In this document: positions 1 to 6,864 of the stretch, one piece after another
How the letters are laid out: every line of letters begins with the position of its first letter
Position numbering within the stretch: the stretch's first letter is position 1
From: Acinetobacter rongchengensis
GTDB taxonomy: Bacteria > Pseudomonadota > Gammaproteobacteria > Pseudomonadales > Moraxellaceae
Length of the DNA: 47,825 nucleotides
Direction of reading: 5' to 3'
NCBI RefSeq assembly: GCF_003611475.1
Contig: NZ_RAXT01000022.1
Location: 1-47,825, forward strand
Notes under the pieces: model-generated
What the model saw: the letters and a program-made list of their open reading frames with translations, nothing else
Told to the model about the DNA's origin: nothing
Databases searched by the model: none
Position numbers and translations under genes: made by a program

Positions 1-268
1 TGGTGTGATTGCTAAACCTTTAATCATGGTGATGATTCCTTATTTTGTTAAATATTTACGAAGTCACGATATTTACTGTAAAGCACTACCTCTTCACCTA
101 TTCCCGTTCAGCCTGATCAATCACCTCTATATTCATCGGTCACAAGAGATTGAGTGCATCAAAGATTTACGCAAAGCTTCTCCAACGCCCTTTCTCTGTT
201 ATTTGGAGGGAGGGCAAGTGGGGCGGCTTTGCGCATTTTTTAGGTTTAAGGAGGAGGGCTAGAGTTGG
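1..268. other. Island segment without a supported gene
   Basis: This is the stretch downstream of the YqaJ gene, at the left edge of the window. The only open frame (plus strand, GTG start at position 5, 85 codons) has no Shine-Dalgarno sequence, no recognisable domain and an amino-acid mix typical of chance translation. It contains runs such as GGAGGGAGGGC near 205-216 and GGAGGAGGGC near 250-259, but no convincing hairpin. I see nothing that can be annotated with confidence. Confidence 0.3.
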
Positions 269-1345
269 TTAAGAACTTGAATGAATATTAAATCTGCGAC
301 TACCAATACGGGTTTGAGGATACTGATCTAATAATTCGGGCTGTGCTTGGAGTAATGCTTTCTGGTCTAACACCACACTATCCTTCGATTTCTTCCATGT
401 CACACTGCCCTGACTAAATATGGCTTTTTCAGCATCCTTCATTAATATCTGAATACGATGCTTGAGATAGTCATATTTGGTTTGATGATGTGCTAGATGC
501 TTCTCCTCATTCAGTAGATCAGTAAAAAGTTGATCTACTCCTGACAAAGTAGATAAATCCACAGTTTGTAAAGGTATATGCTGCGGGTATAAGAGTTGCA
601 AAGCTTTTGCTGCGGATTCACTAGCATCGACATGAGGTGGTATATCGTTTTCTACACAAGACCAGAAGATTTTTTCTGAAGCAATCAGACGATTGATCAC
701 AATTTCATTGCGTTCAACTTTATATATCTTGGCTTCATGTCCACAGATTAAGACACAGATATGAGCTGCTTGTTTACCTGTAACAGCCAATTGATGCTGT
801 ACTTGAATGAGCACATACATAGGCACACCTTCTCGCCAATGCTTGGTTCCCCACTCTCCAACTGATTTACATTCTAGAAGTTGTACTTCATCACTGCCTA
901 CGACTGCATAATCCAGATTGGCTAACATAAAAGCTTTGTCTTCATCTGGATGTTGTAAAACTGCATTGACCCGACGAACCTTATTACCAGTACGCTGTTG
1001 ATAGTAATCTGCAATCAGCGGTTCTAACTTGTTCCCCCAATACAAAGGTGAATAATGGTTCTTAAAAGGTTGATCTGGAGGCGCTTGCATTCGACCTGTT
1101 TTAACCATCCATAGTTCCAACATCGACATATGTGGATTTAAACCACAAGCTGCTGCGGCATCACTACTTCCAATGCCTTGTTTTCTTACTTGTAACCATT
1201 GCTCACGACTCATACCTTTGGTTTTAGCCAAACGTTTAGCTGAATTTGGCTGTGATCTAGAAGTCAAAGCGGTTTGGGGTGGATTTAGGTTTAAAGCCAA
1301 ATGAGCGATTGCATGACTTGATGAGGTTTGAGTATTTGGATTCAT
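269..1345 (-). CDS. YqaJ-family viral recombinase / exonuclease
   Basis: Probable lambda-exonuclease-like 5'-3' nuclease of the YqaJ family, which works with single-strand annealing proteins in phage and plasmid recombination. The N-terminal signature W-L-x-x-R-x-x-G-I-G-S-S-D-A-A is present around residues 50-62. The PD-(D/E)xK nuclease core is visible as Glu108 in WGNKLEP, Asp145 in NLDYAVV and the Glu158-x-Lys160 pair in LLECKS. About 358 residues, normal for phage and plasmid versions. An upstream ATG at 1357 is possible, but GGAG lies about six bases before the ATG at 1345, so I chose that start. It lies 3' of the DUF932 gene on the same strand but behind a strong terminator, so it probably has its own promoter. 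No annealing protein of the RecT or Redβ type is visible in the window; the neighbour DUF932 protein could be a partner (inference). Confidence 0.85.
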   Translation of the reverse strand: MNPNTQTSSSHAIAHLALNLNPPQTALTSRSQPNSAKRLAKTKGMSREQWLQVRKQGIGSSDAAAACGLNPHMSMLELWMVKTGRMQAPPDQPFKNHYSPLYWGNKLEPLIADYYQQRTGNKVRRVNAVLQHPDEDKAFMLANLDYAVVGSDEVQLLECKSVGEWGTKHWREGVPMYVLIQVQHQLAVTGKQAAHICVLICGHEAKIYKVERNEIVINRLIASEKIFWSCVENDIPPHVDASESAAKALQLLYPQHIPLQTVDLSTLSGVDQLFTDLLNEEKHLAHHQTKYDYLKHRIQILMKDAEKAIFSQGSVTWKKSKDSVVLDQKALLQAQPELLDQYPQTRIGSRRFNIHSSS

Positions 1346-1385
1346 CATATTCTCCATATCTGTAAAAAATTAAAAATTTGGGCAT

Positions 1386-1415
1386 AAAAAAAGCCGCACC
1401 TGGGGGAGGTGCGGC
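1386..1415 (-). terminator. Rho-independent terminator of the DUF932 gene
   Basis: Read on the minus strand there is a nine-base GC-rich stem (GCCGCACCT/AGGTGCGGC) with a five-base C loop, followed by seven T. It lies about 90 bp after the DUF932 stop and before the YqaJ start. Confidence 0.88.
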
Positions 1416-1503
1416 AAAAGGAAAAACGACTTATTAAAATTGATTCAGGAAAGGTTCAGCTTAGGCTATTCATTTAATAAATGAGCCCCTATGTATGTTG
1501 AAT

Positions 1504-2550
1504 TTAAGCCACCATTCTTAACGCTTGCTCTACTCCTCGTTGTTTAATGGCTGCCCCCATACCAAACCAAGCCGAATCCAATCGATGGTCGATACTCATC
1601 GCTCGTCGTTCATGGTCACAGAACTCTGTAATGGCACAAAGTAAACCGTAAGCTGTATCTTTGGCTGAACTGAGTTCTGCCCCACGCCCTTGTCCATTGA
1701 ACATCGTCATGACTTTTGACATTGCTCGTCCATTCGGCTCAGTTTTACTGTCTGATCGAGATGAATTTATTTGGTTAGGTATTGCAACATTACGATAGAA
1801 CTGAATGATGCTTTCATCCTGTTCAGCAATGCTTAGATTGGTATTGTTAAACACCGCATCGAAGTAAGCTGCGGCTTCTTGCTGTGTTACCTTCCGTTGA
1901 CTGAGTTGCTTCATCTCGTACATATGCTCATCCCATGTACGAACTGAAACACCCAATTGCTGCTTTACTTTTTCTGCATCGAAACGAGTGCTGTGTGGGA
2001 CTTTAACAATGCCTGCACTATTCTGCCCTTTTAGCGCAATCGCCAAAGTGTTATTACAGACCACTCGAATTGAAGTGAATTGTGCAGTTGTAGCAAGTGT
2101 TCCATCACAAGCCGTTGCTAATAGAATATAGCCATTACTGACATCCTTGCCTTTTAAGGCTGCGGTCTGCCCAGTCTTAGCCAATGCCCAGAACTTCTTA
2201 CCGCCTTTGAGTACACCTGCTGTCTCAAGTTCAAAACCTGATTGTTCAGTGAGGTCTCGATAAAACTCCAAAATAGAACTTGGTTGCACTTCTTGAAAGC
2301 GTTGGCTAACAACAGATAACGGTGCATGGGTATCAGAACGATACAAAACTCGTTGCTCTTCAAAAGGCATAATAATACTCTGACCTTTCTCATTCTGAGC
2401 CATATAGCTGACATTGGAGGATTCAATGCGCCAGTCCATACCTGCTTGCTTCGCCCAAACTTCAATTGGCTGATCTGGAGTAAGCTGATTACCTAGACCA
2501 TGCCAAGGGGTTTCACCGACATACGCCATTTGTTCAAGTTGATGTGCCAT
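1504..2550 (-). CDS. DUF932 domain protein, phage/plasmid type
   Basis: DUF932-family protein of the kind found on plasmids, phages and integrative elements (TIGR03299-like). The N-terminal motif GETPWHGLG after MAHQLEQMAYV is the family hallmark, and the VVCNNTLAIAL stretch in the middle is also typical. Molecular function is not firmly established; family members co-occur with recombination and replication genes. An upstream in-frame start at 2598 would overlap the preceding gene and give an N-terminus unlike the family. The ATG at 2550 has GGGGAAA six bases upstream and starts at the conserved MAHQ, so I chose it. The resulting protein has 348 residues. It follows the small zinc-ribbon gene by 17 bp and is probably co-transcribed with it. 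Confidence 0.85.
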   Translation of the reverse strand: MAHQLEQMAYVGETPWHGLGNQLTPDQPIEVWAKQAGMDWRIESSNVSYMAQNEKGQSIIMPFEEQRVLYRSDTHAPLSVVSQRFQEVQPSSILEFYRDLTEQSGFELETAGVLKGGKKFWALAKTGQTAALKGKDVSNGYILLATACDGTLATTAQFTSIRVVCNNTLAIALKGQNSAGIVKVPHSTRFDAEKVKQQLGVSVRTWDEHMYEMKQLSQRKVTQQEAAAYFDAVFNNTNLSIAEQDESIIQFYRNVAIPNQINSSRSDSKTEPNGRAMSKVMTMFNGQGRGAELSSAKDTAYGLLCAITEFCDHERRAMSIDHRLDSAWFGMGAAIKQRGVEQALRMVA

Positions 2551-2567
2551 GATGATTTCCCCTGTCC

Positions 2568-2834
2568 CTAGTTGAAATTGTGCTGACAATTGTTGCAATG
2601 GAAATAGCCCGTTGGTCGCTGTGGTTGTGAGGGTTGAATAAAACTATCAATCAAGCCACCAACAACAGCACCAGCCAATCCACTCAATAACGGTGAAAAA
2701 GGTGTAGGCAAACTTTTAGCAATGCTTGCCCCAATACCTGCACCTGCCATCGAAGAAAAACCGTTATTACTAGACTGCTGTGTGGTTGCACGACTGATAT
2801 TTTCTGAATAACAATATGGACATGTAATATTCAT
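2568..2834 (-). CDS. Small zinc-ribbon protein with glycine-rich membrane segment
   Basis: An 88-residue hypothetical protein. An N-terminal CPYC pair (Cys5, Cys8) and a C-terminal CNNC pair (near residues 80-83) make a split zinc ribbon. Between them is a glycine/alanine-rich hydrophobic stretch (roughly residues 30-62, GAGIGASIAKS then LLSGLAGAVVGGLID) like a glycine-zipper membrane segment. GAGG lies about nine bases before the ATG. It precedes the DUF932 gene by 17 bp on the same strand, suggesting one transcript. Function is unknown; Zn-ribbon plus membrane segment only suggests a membrane-tethered nucleic-acid or protein binding role. Confidence 0.7.
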   Translation of the reverse strand: MNITCPYCYSENISRATTQQSSNNGFSSMAGAGIGASIAKSLPTPFSPLLSGLAGAVVGGLIDSFIQPSQPQRPTGYFHCNNCQHNFN

Positions 2835-2854
2835 AAGATATACCTCATTAAATG

Positions 2855-2881
2855 AAAAAAGGCTTATCGATGGATAAGCCT
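2855..2881 (-). terminator. Terminator after the Gp2/YagK-like gene
   Basis: On the minus strand AGGCTTATC-CATC-GATAAGCC is followed by six T. It lies just past the stop of the Gp2-like gene and upstream of the zinc-ribbon gene, so the two are separate transcription units. Confidence 0.85.
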
Positions 2882-2954
2882 ATGTTTTTGAATGTAGGGA
2901 AAAAGAAAACATTCAATCTTCATGTTAATGATGTATATCTATGATTTTTTAGGA

Positions 2955-3848
2955 TCAACCAAACGTCCTCATTTTCCTACAGACCTTAACCCTTAAATAC
3001 TGTTCTTCTTTTTCTGGTCGTACAAGATATTTAAGTGTGGTCAACATATTCTCAACTTGTTGAACATCTTTAGTTTTAATCATACCAATACCTAGCGTAC
3101 CTTTTTTCTCAAACTGGCGTAAATATGCAACCGAATGGCAATTAAAATAATATCCCTGTTGAACAGTAATTTTCTGCCATATCTCATTTACACGCTTTGC
3201 AATCCCATAGCCGCTATTATGCTCATGTCCTTTATAAACCAAAAGTAGATGGCAGTGATACCCCTTGTCCGCACCCTGCTCTAAAGCCCAAGCATACTCA
3301 ATCAGCCCATCAAAGATTCTATCCTGATTATGGATATACTGTCTTAACGTCCGCATATCATGATCAAAATCCTCAATACCGATCAAATGACGATATTCTC
3401 TCTTATACATCAGGTCTAGTCTTACCACTAAAATTCGAGCATAACGTTTAGACACAGCTTGCATACGTTCAATTAATTGCTTGGTATTTTCACCCTCACT
3501 ATACCGATGATCTCTGAGCTTACGCTTATGTTTTTTGACATAATTATCAAATCGACATTGAATATAATCAAATGATAGTTTTTTTAATTGATGCTCCAAC
3601 TCATCTTCACAACCAAGATAATCATTCATCTCATAGCGCAATTCGATAAATGCTTCAATACACCCAAAATAGTTATAATCAGGATTATAGATCTTATCGA
3701 AATCAATTAATAATCTGGTTAACTTATTAAAAAAACCTCTAGTTTGTTTTTTATATTTGCAAGTATCAAGAACAAAATCCTCAACCCCCATCAATAAATC
3801 TGATTCACTAACACCCACTAGATCACCCTTTACAATAATTAAGACCAT
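2955..3848 (-). CDS. Inovirus Gp2 / YagK-YfjJ family protein
   Basis: 297 residues resembling the inovirus-type Gp2 family and the YagK/YfjJ C-terminal domain, found in filamentous phages and in P4-like satellite prophages. The conserved C-terminal half holds a Tyr-His-Cys-His-Leu-Leu-Leu motif (His near residues 199 and 201), which looks like the HUH metal site of rolling-circle replication proteins. Downstream Tyr residues in TLKYLVRPE and EEQYLR are candidate nucleophiles. That assignment is inference; the family name is by resemblance. The N-terminal 110 residues are variable. No strong Shine-Dalgarno precedes the ATG. It is divergent from the unknown gene at 4319 across an intergenic region with phased repeats, which could be its origin or operator. 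Confidence 0.72.
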   Translation of the reverse strand: MVLIIVKGDLVGVSESDLLMGVEDFVLDTCKYKKQTRGFFNKLTRLLIDFDKIYNPDYNYFGCIEAFIELRYEMNDYLGCEDELEHQLKKLSFDYIQCRFDNYVKKHKRKLRDHRYSEGENTKQLIERMQAVSKRYARILVVRLDLMYKREYRHLIGIEDFDHDMRTLRQYIHNQDRIFDGLIEYAWALEQGADKGYHCHLLLVYKGHEHNSGYGIAKRVNEIWQKITVQQGYYFNCHSVAYLRQFEKKGTLGIGMIKTKDVQQVENMLTTLKYLVRPEKEEQYLRVKVCRKMRTFG

Positions 3849-4126
3849 ATAATAGGCAAGTTTTTGTCAATTTTATAATCCACATTACTAGAATCAAGAA
3901 ATATGTATTAATTAATAATATTAATAACCCACATTAAAAACCATGAATTACCATTAAAAAAAGATAGGAAACCACTTTAAAAACCTTACCACACATGAAA
4001 AAAATAAAATAAATACATTATAATTATAAAAAATAAGGATTATCTTGAAGATTGAATTATCTGACGCTTGTGAGGTATTTCTTGTACAATAAATTGAGAT
4101 CTAAGCAAGATAATTACATTGCTCAA

Positions 4127-4150
4127 TGAATCACATCAAAGTTTGATTCA
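4127..4150. repeat. Inverted repeat, candidate operator
   Basis: TGAATCA and TGATTCA are perfect inverted copies separated by ten bases. Inside them is a second dyad, ATCAAA-G-TTTGAT (4135-4147). The nested symmetry in the promoter region between divergent island genes suggests a repressor binding site. No T tract follows, so it is not a terminator. Confidence 0.45.
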
Positions 4151-4213
4151 AGTAAAGATACCCCCTACTTGTCCAGATAGCCCCACGCACAATACCACCT
4201 ACAAAAAACATTT

Positions 4214-4252
4214 GGGAAAATAATGGGAAAATGTAGGGAATAAGACGGAAAA
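4214..4252 (+). repeat. Four helically phased GGGAAAA direct repeats
   Basis: GGGAAAA at 4214-4220 and 4225-4231, GGGAATA at 4236-4242 and CGGAAAA at 4246-4252. Start-to-start distances are 11, 11 and 10 bp, close to one helical turn, so all copies face the same side of the DNA. They lie 67 bp upstream of the 305-codon gene. The arrangement resembles iterons or an activator/repressor array. Confidence 0.5.
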
Positions 4253-4318
4253 TTTACTTGAAGCTCTAGCGAATAAATCTAAAATTTAAGAGTAAGTTTT
4301 TCGTAAAGAGATGAATAA

Positions 4319-5236
4319 ATGACCGAGCCTAAATATATTTACAAACTAAATTCAGTAATCAAACAACTGAAAGATGAAGACCTTGTTCCAGCATTATTCC
4401 TAATGGAAATGGATAAGGAGTTTAATATTTTTTATGGTTTTAATAGAGAATTAGATAAAAAATTAATGCGCAATTTTAATCAAATAATAAATTCCTCCAA
4501 AGAACTTAATGAGATTAGAAAAACAATATTAAATTACTACTCTACTCAAGATCAGAAATATATAGATGACTTCACAGGAGAGGTAGAAGATCTTAATTTT
4601 CAATTACCAAACCGTGGTAAAGATATATTAAAGTATCAATCAAACCCAAGACTTCTAGCTTTTGCACTAAATTACTACAATGTACAATTTAGGTATGAAG
4701 ACAATATTATTAACAAAATAAATAATCCTTTTTATAAATTTCTATTTATTATTTATTGCCATCCAATTTATAGTCAACGTACGACAGATTTAAATAGAAT
4801 TGAGGATAGATTTAGTGGAATTATAAATAGCCATCCTATTCACTTTCAAAAAAATGATACGATTGATTTCTATATATGGGCAAAAAACTATATGGATGAT
4901 AATGATAAGTATGATAGCAAAGTCTATACACCTATAACGAATGAGGAATATCGAACTACTGTAAATATTATCTTTGACAAATTATTTGATGAGAATAAAG
5001 ATATCTATGCAGCTTTAAAAGAAAAGCTATCAAATGCTTGGTATCAGAAAAAGTATCGTCAAAAAAATAAAGGTAAAAAGGCTCACCATTATGTTTTACA
5101 AAAAAATACGTTAATTGCTCTAGAGAGCCTAGCTTCAAAGAGGAAGTTGACTCATGAAAAAATTATTGAAAATTTAATTAATGAGCATTACGTTAAAGAG
5201 TGTGCAGACCCTAATTCTGGTGACTCACTATATTAA
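4319..5236 (+). CDS. Unknown AT-rich island protein with RHH-like C-terminus
   Basis: 305 codons; I do not recognise the main body. It is rich in Asn, Lys, Tyr and Ile, with no signal peptide or membrane segment. The last 60 residues, starting at a basic WYQKKYRQKNKGKK stretch and continuing with a beta-like HHYVLQ and two helices (TLIALESLASKRK, LTHEKIIENLINEHY), resemble a ribbon-helix-helix DNA-binding module of the MatP C-terminal kind. That is a weak resemblance. Base composition is far below the neighbours (10 of 60 G+C in the line at 4681). The start has AAGAGATGA 8-10 bases upstream. It is convergent with the equally AT-rich gene on the other strand, sharing one terminator. A cargo regulator or defence component is possible but unproven. 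Confidence 0.65.
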   Translation: MTEPKYIYKLNSVIKQLKDEDLVPALFLMEMDKEFNIFYGFNRELDKKLMRNFNQIINSSKELNEIRKTILNYYSTQDQKYIDDFTGEVEDLNFQLPNRGKDILKYQSNPRLLAFALNYYNVQFRYEDNIINKINNPFYKFLFIIYCHPIYSQRTTDLNRIEDRFSGIINSHPIHFQKNDTIDFYIWAKNYMDDNDKYDSKVYTPITNEEYRTTVNIIFDKLFDENKDIYAALKEKLSNAWYQKKYRQKNKGKKAHHYVLQKNTLIALESLASKRKLTHEKIIENLINEHYVKECADPNSGDSLY

Positions 5237-5237
5237 T

Positions 5238-6437
5238 CTAAAAATAAATTAAAAAAGGGGAAGTAGCCCCCTTTTTTTTATAAAATGAATATATAGAATA
5301 ATTAGGATATATTAATGTATTTCTACTATTTAAACAATCTCGAAACCAGTTGCATACTGATTCATTATTTTGATAATAACTATAAATGGTTCTTGATGTC
5401 TTGAATTCAAACCCATATCTTTTCATTATTAAACGTGCAGTATCAGCATAAGTATTTTTAGCCACATCATATATATTTTCATTTTCGGGTTCTTGATGTA
5501 TTGCATCACTTTCTGAGTATTCCAAAGCATAGTCTATATATAATGCACTTATAAATCCAACACATCCTTTAAGATCATCAAAAAATATTTTTTGATGACC
5601 TAACCTACCAACTACATTAAAAATATAATCAAAAAAATCTTTTTCAAAATCAAAATTTTGTTTCGATATACTTTTATAACTTACATCAATTAAAGATTTT
5701 AATTTTGTTAGTAAGGTTGCAAATAAAATATCATCCTCCATCTCTTTTACATCCTTTTTAAAATTAAAACCAAAATCCATTAAACTCATTTTATCTTTTA
5801 TATAAATTTGATTTTTAATTATTTCAAATTCAATAAATAACATTGCTCTAAAAAATATATCCAAAGATTGTTTTTCAATCTCTTTTTCAGCATCACCATT
5901 ATTTAAACCATTCTTATTTGATGATATTAATTTTTCAGAAAATACACCTCTATATTTTTTTATTTTTAGAATATCTTTACTTAACAAACATATTAACACC
6001 CCCATAGACATAGCATTATACTCATAGTAAAGACAAAATCCAACTAGCTTACAGGTAAAATATTTATTTATATTTTTAAATTTGTCTATTAAAAAGCCTA
6101 AATCCTTCAAAAAATCAACTTCCAAGAATCCGCAATCTACAACTTGACATAATACTTTTTCAAAAAGTTTATTGGCGTTCTTAAGTAATCCAAAGTTATT
6201 TACGTCACAAAGCATACTCCCCTGTATTTCAAAACCACATAAAAGGAAGTGCTTATATAATGCTGCTTTTTCCCCATCATAGCCTTGTGCTAAATTTATA
6301 TCATCAACTGCTGATAAAATAAGCCAATACTGTATTTCTCTATCTTGCGTAAAGTTTAACGAAAACACAAAATCATGGTAGTACAAGTAGTCCAAGACAT
6401 TTAATACAGCTCTTCTTGTTTCAGAATTAATTTTCAT
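5238..6437 (-). CDS. Unknown AT-rich island protein (about 399 aa)
   Basis: I do not recognise this protein. It is predicted mostly helical, rich in Phe, Asp, Lys and Ile, without signal peptide, P-loop or nuclease signature. Features that can be seen are an acidic patch VKEMEDDILFATLL in the middle, and a C-terminal segment around NTYADTARLIMKRYGF...SYYQNNESVCNWF that might be a small helical domain. An in-frame TTG at 6443 exists, but the ATG at 6437 is the more ordinary start; neither has a clear Shine-Dalgarno. The last residues are read through the terminator hairpin, so the true stop may have been displaced by indels in the A8 tract. Base composition (12 of 60 G+C in the line at 5941) matches the convergent neighbour and suggests both arrived together. 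Position beside the integrase is typical for cargo such as anti-phage genes. Confidence 0.65.
   Translation of the reverse strand: MKINSETRRAVLNVLDYLYYHDFVFSLNFTQDREIQYWLILSAVDDINLAQGYDGEKAALYKHFLLCGFEIQGSMLCDVNNFGLLKNANKLFEKVLCQVVDCGFLEVDFLKDLGFLIDKFKNINKYFTCKLVGFCLYYEYNAMSMGVLICLLSKDILKIKKYRGVFSEKLISSNKNGLNNGDAEKEIEKQSLDIFFRAMLFIEFEIIKNQIYIKDKMSLMDFGFNFKKDVKEMEDDILFATLLTKLKSLIDVSYKSISKQNFDFEKDFFDYIFNVVGRLGHQKIFFDDLKGCVGFISALYIDYALEYSESDAIHQEPENENIYDVAKNTYADTARLIMKRYGFEFKTSRTIYSYYQNNESVCNWFRDCLNSRNTLIYPNYSIYSFYKKKGATSPFLIYF
5251..5278. terminator. Bidirectional terminator between convergent island genes
   Basis: AAAAAAGGGG-AAGTAG-CCCC followed by CTTTTTTTT. With A tract on one side and T tract on the other it can stop transcription from both directions. 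It lies inside the last codons of the minus-strand gene, whose reading frame runs through the hairpin to a TAG at 5238-5240. Confidence 0.8.
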
Positions 6438-6594
6438 TGTCAATACAAAAGTAGATTCAATTTCAAAAGTTATTGTCGCTGATTTCCCACCTTTTTTACA
6501 ATAACAAACATCAAGTACGCCTTAGGACGGAACAAAAAAAACCGCCCTAATAGATTGATAAATACACAATTTAATACGTTTAAAGGGATCAGTT
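6438..6594. promoter_or_regulatory. Divergent promoter region with two inverted repeats
   Basis: The region separates the unknown minus-strand gene from the PrtN-family gene. TTATTGT (6470-6476) and ACAATAA (6498-6504) are inverted copies with a 21-base spacer. TTAGGACGG (6522-6530) and CCGCCCTAA (6542-6550) form a second inverted repeat with one mismatch around an A8 stretch. These may be operators for the neighbouring regulator. Confidence 0.35.
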
Positions 6595-6864
6595 ATGAAA
6601 AATGCAACTATTAAGACTTCAGACTACTTATTTATGCAGTTTAGAACTGCTACACCAACACTCGACCAAGTCTGTGATATCTATTATCCACACCTCAGTA
6701 AAGCCAAGCGACTTGAAAAAGTTCGGAACGGAGAATTTCCTTTTTTCTGTTTTAAGCTCGATACAAGCCAGAAAGCACCATACTTTGTTGATATTATTGA
6801 TTTGGCTTTTGTGCTTGAGGAAAAATATAAAGATCAACGGGATGATTTTGACAACCTTAATTGA
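6595..6864 (+). CDS. PrtN-family (pyocin activator-like) regulator
   Basis: 89 residues resembling pyocin activator PrtN and related small DNA-binding proteins. The family pattern shows as a hydrophobic FMQFRTATPTLDQVCDIYYP start, a helix with SKAKRLEKVRNG, then PFFCFKLDTSQKAPYFVDIIDLA, matching the 'S-Q-K-x-P-x-x-V-x-x-x-D-L-A' core. AGGGA lies about seven bases before the ATG. In mobile islands such proteins often sit beside the integrase and are thought to act as regulators or excision factors. Its last 8 bp overlap the convergent integrase gene. A second, +1-frame ORF over the same bases is a shadow. Confidence 0.8.
   Translation: MKNATIKTSDYLFMQFRTATPTLDQVCDIYYPHLSKAKRLEKVRNGEFPFFCFKLDTSQKAPYFVDIIDLAFVLEEKYKDQRDDFDNLN

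Larger units (their letters stand above)
3849..4318. promoter_or_regulatory. Divergent regulatory region of the island
   Basis: 470 bp of very AT-rich DNA between two divergent genes, without a supported ORF. It contains imperfect copies of a CATTAAAAACC-like word (3931-3942, 3951-3960, 3973-3985), two copies of CCACATTA (3880-3887, 3929-3936), an inverted repeat at 4127-4150 and four phased GGGAAAA-type repeats at 4214-4252. It may hold both promoters, operators and possibly a replication origin. These roles are inferred from arrangement only. Confidence 0.5.

Noticed and set aside
5..262. 85-codon plus-strand ORF at the window start
   Set aside because: GTG start without ribosome site, no domain, and composition like chance translation.
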